DNA of 64,000 bases from assembly GCA_002261195.1 (NCBI GenBank), contig MVBO01000025.1, positions 1 through 64,000 on the forward strand, given 5' to 3'. Below are positions 58,537 through 64,000 of this stretch, piece after piece (the stretch's first letter is position 1; each line of letters opens with the position of its first letter). Origin of the DNA: Bifiguratus adelaidae (Eukaryota > Mucoromycota > Endogonomycetes > Endogonales). The notes under the pieces were generated by a model. It made no database searches. It was not told where the DNA came from and saw only the letters and a list, made by a program, of their open reading frames with translations. Both the position numbers and the translations under genes were made by a program.

Positions 58537-59100
58537 AGTTGCGATACAATAAAGTTGGGACCGAAGCACTATTTATTCGTGTCCACTTGGGCGCGCATCA
58601 ATTTCATTCGCCCGCGCTTTGAGGGATATATCAAGTCATGTGATCTGGTCATCGAAAGTGTGACGGTGAATCGAAATCGTGTGAAAATGAGGCATTTATC
58701 TCACTCTCGGTATCTCCAGTCAGGGGCCGAACACCTAAGGTATATATATATTCATAAGTGGGTGAGCTTAGAGAGGCGGCCAACGCTTCATTGTTGCTTT
58801 CTAGAGGGTTAAAAGAAGACGAAGCCCGTGATAGAAGAGGGAAGCAGCGATCAGATGGAGCAAAGTGTGTGTTATCTCCGGCTGTGCCTAATCACCCGAC
58901 ATCGTTTGCTTATTCCGGTCGTTACTGGAATAGGGAATTGCAACACTGGCGTATATGGCGTTGATAAACCCGTACAACGAGTCCGTCAGACGTGGTAAAA
59001 TAGATTGGCGGCGCAAGGAATTGCTTATATCGCCTTTCGAGGTTCGCCAATCGCTTTCACTTCTTTTTCTCTGTCTCGCAGACGTCTTGAGATTTGAGGG
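58537..59100. promoter_or_regulatory. divergent promoter region between ALDH and permease
   Basis: 564 bp between divergent starts. A TATATATATA stretch lies at about 58741-58751, possibly the permease core promoter. Short frames on the plus strand (58758-58964) show no coding signature. Confidence 0.45.
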
Positions 59101-61651
59101 ATGGGTGATAAATTGGAGGCTCAGAAAAAGATCCATCATGACGATGAGGCCAAACTGGCCGCACTGGGCTATAAGCAGGTCAGCATTTTTCGCTAGAGGC
59201 TTGATGCCGGCGGAAAACGAAGGGACTGGCCAAAACAGCCTTTGTATGATGAGAAGACAGACCACTGATACACCAGCCCATTGCAGGAACTGCGCCGTGA
59301 AATGACCAGACTTGACAAGTGAGTAAGACTACCTCAACGTATCGCCATTTTACTTATCTATCGCTTTGCAGTTATGGCATCTCCTTGTCCATTGTGTGTA
59401 TCACGTCGGGATTGACCAACTGTAGGTATCATGATAAGCGCTCACAGAAATCGAGACGTTGACACATCTTGCTTCTTCCAGTATTTTTGTATGGCATGGG
59501 TGAGTTTGCTAGTCGAGTTTCCATCTGCACACATACCTAATCGAGTTTCGGTGTGCGAACAGTAACTGGAGGGCCGGTGGGTATTGCCATTGCCCCTTTT
59601 GGTATCCATTATATCTGACATGCTGTAGGTTGTCATGGTATGGGGATGGGTGGTCGTCGCGTTCTTCACCACGAGTAAGGATGATGATGGGTGTAGAGAC
59701 GTCAACGCTGATCGGGTTTCCTTTACAGTTGTCGGTTTGGCCATGGCCGAAATTTGCAGCTCATATCCAACCAGCGGAGGTTTGTATTTCTGGTCGGCGT
59801 CCTTGGCCACTGAACGATGGAAACCTTTTGCTTCATGGATGACTGGATGGTTCAATCTTATCGGTCAATTTGCCGTTACTGGTAAGCACTCGGATGCCCG
59901 TCATCATTGTCCTCGGATATTCGATCTGAGTCCTGATCGGCAGCTGGAATTGACTTTGGCTTGGCGTTAATGTTGGCTGCCACGGTGTCCATCGGCACGG
60001 ATTTCACGTATACGCCCACACCAGGCACGGGTATGTACAACTGTTCCATTCAAAGGCTGCCAACAAACCTACCTCACCTTCAGTCATTGGCTTTCACGCT
60101 GCCATCGTTTTCTCTCATGGTTTGGCCAACTCGTTAGGACCCAAGTTGATGCGCTATATCATGACGGTTTCGAGTAAGCTAACAATCAAACGATATGCTG
60201 AAGCTGTATTAACGAAACATTTGCGCTACTGTAGCATGGTGGCAAGTAGTTGCTCCAATCGTACTTATCATTACTATCCTGGCCAAGGCTCCGTCCCATC
60301 AAAGCGCTTCCTTTGTATTCGGTGGCTTTGAGAATCAAACAGGGTATGTCCTTGAATTCATAGGTATGCTCGCGCATCCACCACTTACGAGTGCTTCCTT
60401 CTTAGCTGGCACATGCCCGGATATGTAGTATTGATGTACGTCAATTGCTCTTGTTAGACTAATCTCGCTCACATATGACTACAGCGCGCTGCTTCAGGCT
60501 CAATATACGCTAACAGGCTATGACGCTTCGGCCCACATGACTGAAGAAACAACAAATGCAAGGTAGGCTGACCGCGCACGTTGGGACCTTTGCTCACGCG
60601 TAAACATAGCGTTTCAGGGCCATTCGGCATTGTCAGTGCTATTGGCGTCTCTGCTGTCGTCGGTTTCTTGTTCATCGTTGGCCTTTTGTTCTGCATTCAG
60701 GTGCTTTCGCCATACCCTTCTTAAGCTCAGTCCAGGGACTGATACAATTCTTAGGATTACAATGTAACTATTGCCAGTCCAACGGGATTTCCAGGTAAGA
60801 ATCATAGGCACAAGAGCGATCTCATGTTTTGCTTACTGATCAGCGAATGTGCAGTTGCTCAGATTCTTTTGGACTGCACTGGCAAATCTGGTGCCATCGT
60901 CCTCATGATAATCATTATGTAAGAGTTGGCTTATGCACAGGCAAGAATATTTCACTAATGCCTTTCTAGGTTGGCCTGTTGGTTCTGCGGATTCTCGTCG
61001 GTGACAGCTAATTCCCGTATGATTTATGCCTTCTCGCGTACGTGTTTATTGAGAGTTGTTGATCGCTTATTTAAGACTTTGATACTAGGCGATGGCGCGA
61101 TACCCGGCTCCAAATGGTGGCATGTCATTCACAAGGGCCTCCAAACGCCACTGAACGCAGTTTGGCTTGCCTGTTTTGTTGCATTCTGCTTGGCGCTTCC
61201 CTACCTGGGTAACACTACCGCCTACTCTGCCGTCACCTCTGTCGCAACTACTGGTCTCTATTTGTCATATGGGATGCCCATCTTGGTGAAACTGCGCAAT
61301 CCTTCAAAGTTTGAGCGTGGACCATTCCATCTAGGCAGATTTAGCACTCTTCTGGGATGGATCGCCGTGCTCTGGATCGCATTGATCACCATTCTATTCG
61401 TGCTTCCTACCACCAACCCTGTCACACCTGTCAATATGAATTATGCTTCCGTAGCCACAGGAGGCGTCATCATTGGTGCGTTCCTCGGATGGATCTTTAG
61501 CGCCCGAAAGTGGTTCAAGGGACCAGTCGCAAATATCACGGAAGCCGAATTGGTAGGATTGGAAGAGGATCCCACGGCTTCAAAGCTGGTGCAGCACGAT
61601 GCCATCTATAATACTGGATTTGATTCCGAGAAGGTGGAGAAGGTGGAGTAG
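59101..61651 (+). CDS. amino-acid/GABA permease (APC superfamily, 12 TM)
   Basis: Plasma- or vacuolar-membrane APC permease of the fungal GABA/choline/amino-acid (ACT) group. At least ten short introns. The start ATG 59101 gives MGDKLEAQKKIHHDDEAKLA, then after splicing ELRREMTRLDNYGISLSIVC. Transmembrane landmarks are VMVWGWVVVAFFT, VGLAMAEICSSYPTSGGLYF, SASLATERWKPFASWMTGWF, VIGFHAAIVFSHGLANSLGP, LTGYDASAHMTEETTNAS, ILLDCTGKSGAIVLMIII, CWFCGFSSVTANSRMIYAFS and RDGAIPGSKWWHVIHKGLQT. SYPTSGGLYFW and YDASAHMTEET are the UGA4-type signatures. The C-terminus is NTGFDSEKVEKVE. Substrate, GABA or another amine, is inferred from the family only. Confidence 0.88.
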
Positions 61652-61811
61652 AAGAGAACAATGGAAATCCTAGTAGAAATATTGGTTTAATGAATCTCAG
61701 CCAATCATTTCTACCGGCTGCTTGGAACTCACGCGACGTCATCTCAAATCATTGAAAGCTCGGGGTCTGCATAACACTTGCAGCTTGCTTTCTTTGAGAA
61801 TTGTCACCAGG

Positions 61812-62201
61812 ATGAAAGACACCATGCTTCAATATGGCGGAGGCTTCGTTGGCCTTATCGTCCTTATACTTGACCTCATTGTCATGTTCGAAATCTTCAA
61901 CTCTACCCGACCTATCGGTAATTGGACATTTGCCAAGGCCAGTGCTATACACGGCTGTACACAGCCTTGGCAGCGTCCTTCATGCCTTTACTCACCGCGT
62001 CAACCTAGGTCCCAAGCTCGGATGGGCTCTTTTGATCTTCTTTTTCCCTATCATTGGTCTCGTCATCTATTTGTAAGTGCTAGTCTCGGTGTGTTGATCG
62101 CCGCTGTCGTTTGGTGGCGTGCAATGTCTAAACCTACATTTTGTAGCCTCTTCTCTGATCGTCACGAGTACAACGGCTCTCAATATCAAGCCTTGCCTTG
62201 A
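61812..62201 (+). CDS. small PLDc_N-domain membrane protein (74 aa)
   Basis: Two-helix membrane protein with a PLDc_N (phospholipase D nuclease N-terminal-like) domain. Three exons (61812-61917, 62009-62072, 62147-62201) give MKDTMLQYGGGFVGLIVLIL, DLIVMFEIFNSTRPIG, PKLGWALLIFFFPIIGLVIY and FLFSDRHEYNGSQYQALP. The two helices flanking a short loop and the G-[LI]-[IV]-[IL]-Y-[FL]-[LM]-F end are the domain signature. The function of stand-alone copies is unknown. It is too short and split to appear as one ORF. It lies 160 bp after the permease stop, in tandem. Confidence 0.82.
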   Translation: MKDTMLQYGGGFVGLIVLILDLIVMFEIFNSTRPIGNWTFAKASAIHGCTQPWQRPSCLYSPRQPRSQARMGSFDLLFPYHWSRHLFVSASLGVLIAAVVWWRAMSKPTFCSLFSDRHEYNGSQYQALP

Positions 62202-62376
62202 GATTGACTATAATGGCCTTTAGTTGAAAGTTTTTGTAGTCGTGGATTATCGCCACAATGGTCAGTGTAAATTGCGACATGAGGATTTGTGATGTTAAAT
62301 ATATGAGATGAAAGGTGTATCTTACAGTGATGGTATCTCCCACTTCTAGCCAATCTTTATATATTGCATCTAAAGC

Positions 62377-63576
62377 TTAACTTGCGTGCTCTTTTGCGTA
62401 TTCTACAAACTGCTCCAAAGGTTGCATGAGTCCACCGTGCAGTTACTGGCACGTATTGACAGCTTACCTCATCGATGAGCACGGGCCAAGCACCCTCTGG
62501 GTCGTACTTGCTAAAATCATCGCCAATCTGGTTGATAAAGTCCAACAACTACATGGGCAGATGTCAGCTTGATCATGGCAAGCATTGGGGTAAGCCAAGT
62601 CTTACCAAATTCCACGTATCTCTTGGGATTGCCTTCTTGTGCTCTTCCTGTGTGGGAACGACTCGATCAGCTCTGCAAAGGACTATCGAAACTCACATCA
62701 GACTCACCTCCACAAATTGTAACCAAAGATCGAGATATTTGAATCGATCTCGGAGCAATATCTTCCACAGCTCGATCGCAAATTCCAGGGCTGCGGACTA
62801 TCTTCAGAGTCATCATTCAAAGCGATCCGTCATACACTTACATAAACTCTTTTGTCCGGGATTCCGGCCGTATTTGAAGGCAAATGAATACACCTCTTTG
62901 AACATTAAATCATCACGTAGACTATCGCGCAATGCTGGTATAGCTTGCTTTTGCTTTTCTACCGTATCCGCGCTACGACAACGGTGAACAAGCGATCCAT
63001 CTACCTAATGACGGTCATACGCACCTTAGAGTCGTCCAACCATGCACAAAGCCATGCCGCGTAAACTCTCCCATTTTCTCGGCTCCCAAGTGATAAGACA
63101 GAGCGTAAAATACCGGGTCCTCGGGTGTCAACTCGAGATCTTCGCACATTTTTTCCACACCTTCGAACCCGATGACATCGATATCGGCATCTAGCGGATA
63201 GTGTGATCAGCACGAAACCATCCAACCTTGCGCTTACCCTTATACTGCTCAAACATGGCCTTCAGCTTCTTTTGATCCACATTGCGCGTAGAAACACTGC
63301 CGCGTCCAAAGGTCTCGTTCGAATGGGATCCGAAATAGGCTTCGGTGGCTAGTCCCGTATTCCAAGCGTACTCCTTGAGCATGCGAATAGCCTGCTTCTC
63401 GCTGGATGATTCTGGTGGTTAACGCAGGACCATGGTTGTCTGGCATGGCTCACCTGGCTTGCGTGAAATCCTGGAATTGGCTCACCTTTTCCTTTTGAGA
63501 TGATTTCAGGGAATTCTAGACACCATGTCGATAAGTAGCGAAAGCAACAGGGATTTGATGGTACCTCGCTCACCAT
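62377..63576 (-). CDS. DCN1: cullin neddylation E3 co-factor DCN1 (UBA + PONY/cullin-binding domain)
   Basis: Scaffold-type E3 that promotes NEDD8/Rub1 transfer from Ubc12 to cullins. Exon 1 is only ATG (63574-63576) followed by a GTGAGC donor. The next exon encodes [20 protein letters not shown], and then [20 protein letters not shown] (acceptor ATCATCCAG) completes a UBA-like domain. The PONY domain follows: [103 protein letters not shown] and [20 protein letters not shown]. The [17 protein letters not shown] end is diagnostic. About eight introns. Stop 62377-62379. Confidence 0.9.
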
Positions 63577-63910
63577 GTCTCAAGTTACAAGCCGGAAATG
63601 ATGACTGCGGCAATTGCCGGTATAAGTGTAGCGTATAGAACGGCGCGTTGTGTCGCGTGACTTGTGACCCACGATTATTTGATGTGGAAAAGCTATATCG
63701 TTGACTCTTTGAGCATTGATCCATTCTCATGCGTATGAAGGGGATAGAGTATGATCAGCAAAGGTCAATGATCTTCTAACGAATGTACGTAAATGGCAGG
63801 ATCACTCATGGGTATTGACAAGGTTACGTTTCTGATGCTGTGTGTATGGATTGAATTTATTTTGACATACTATACAAAACTCCAACAGAGCATTCCTCCA
63901 ATGCCGGCAT

Positions 63911-64000
63911 GCATAGTGATGCTACCACTTTGATGGTAAGTCAACTTGCAAGACGAAAAGGTAGGTAGACGTCAAAGTCCTGATAGAAGGCAAAGATTGC
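63911..64000 (+). CDS. possible first exon of a gene running off the window
   Basis: An ATG at 63911 opens MHSDATTLM and is followed directly by a GTAAGT donor at 63936. A TATA-like ACTATACAAAA lies about 40 bp upstream. The rest would be outside the window. The product is unknown; this may equally be chance. Confidence 0.25.

Overview
This is a gene-dense eukaryotic nuclear window, almost certainly from a fungus. Genes sit on both strands and often only 30-150 bp apart. Nearly every gene is cut by short GT-AG introns of about 42-65 nt, many with a CTAAC/CTAAT-like branch site. Fungal markers are two GT2 chitin-synthase-type enzymes, a septin, the DASH subunit DAD1, a BCK1-type MAPKKK and the Rps3 methyltransferase SFM1. 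The strongest lineage clue is at 29686-31083: an EF-1alpha-like GTPase (EFL) rather than canonical EF-1alpha. From what is known of EFL distribution, this points to an early-diverging lineage (chytrid or Basidiobolus-like/zoopagomycotan) rather than Dikarya or Mucoromycota. A FIGNL1 orthologue and a nuclear copy of mitochondrial uS3 (rps3) fit that picture. The species itself cannot be named from the sequence.

Layout, left half. 1-0.8 kb: 5' part of mitochondrial succinyl-CoA ligase alpha (-). 0.9-4 kb: RNA14/CstF-77 (-). 4.3-8.7 kb: BCK1-like MAPKKK (+). 8.9-10.4 kb: MTM1/SLC25A39-type carrier (-). 10.6-12.6 kb: a strong promoter followed by a spliced locus I cannot assign (+). 12.9-13.1 kb: DAD1 (+). 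13.2-15.3 kb: S9 peptidase (-). 15.4-15.7 kb: metallothionein (-). 15.8-17.3 kb: adenylate-kinase-like P-loop protein (-). 17.9-21.9 kb: class IV chitin synthase (-). 22.6-24.8 kb: UTP5/WDR43 (-). 25.3-28.2 kb: FIGNL1 (-). 28.4-29.3 kb: disordered protein (+). 29.7-31.1 kb: EFL (+).

Layout, right half. 31.1-33.8 kb: CM1-domain microtubule organiser (-). 33.9-35.7 kb: CDC3-like septin (-). 36.2-37.6 kb: M20 amidohydrolase, apparently frameshifted (+). 37.7-39.0 kb: RPL4 (-). 39.5-41.2 kb: polytopic membrane protein (-). 41.5-42.3 kb: mitochondrial uS3 (+). 42.4-43.2 kb: PMP22/Mpv17 (-). 43.4-45.7 kb: chitin-synthase-like GT2 (-). 46.8-47.0 kb: small unknown (+). 47.1-47.7 kb: membrane protein (-). 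47.8-49.1 kb: DIM1 (-). 49.1-49.5 kb: mitochondrial bS6 (+). 49.6-52.2 kb: PRP28 (-). 52.3-54.9 kb: large unknown with a duplicated motif (-). 56.2-56.9 kb: SFM1 (+). 57.0-58.5 kb: aldehyde dehydrogenase (-). 59.1-61.7 kb: amino-acid/GABA permease (+). 61.8-62.2 kb: PLDc_N small membrane protein (+). 62.4-63.6 kb: DCN1 (-).

The genes are ordinary chromosomal housekeeping: translation and ribosome biogenesis (EFL, RPL4, UTP5, DIM1, SFM1, uS3m, bS6m), mRNA processing (RNA14, PRP28), cytoskeleton and mitosis (CM1 protein, septin, DAD1), and cell wall (two GT2 enzymes, BCK1). I see no transposon, CRISPR array, tRNA or biosynthetic cluster. The unusual signals are in gene architecture: a 6-nt microexon inside the FIGNL1 Walker A motif, a 17-nt septin microexon, first exons consisting only of ATG (RPL4, DCN1), stop codons that lie inside splice donors, a 30-bp head-to-head start pair, and an apparently broken amidohydrolase.
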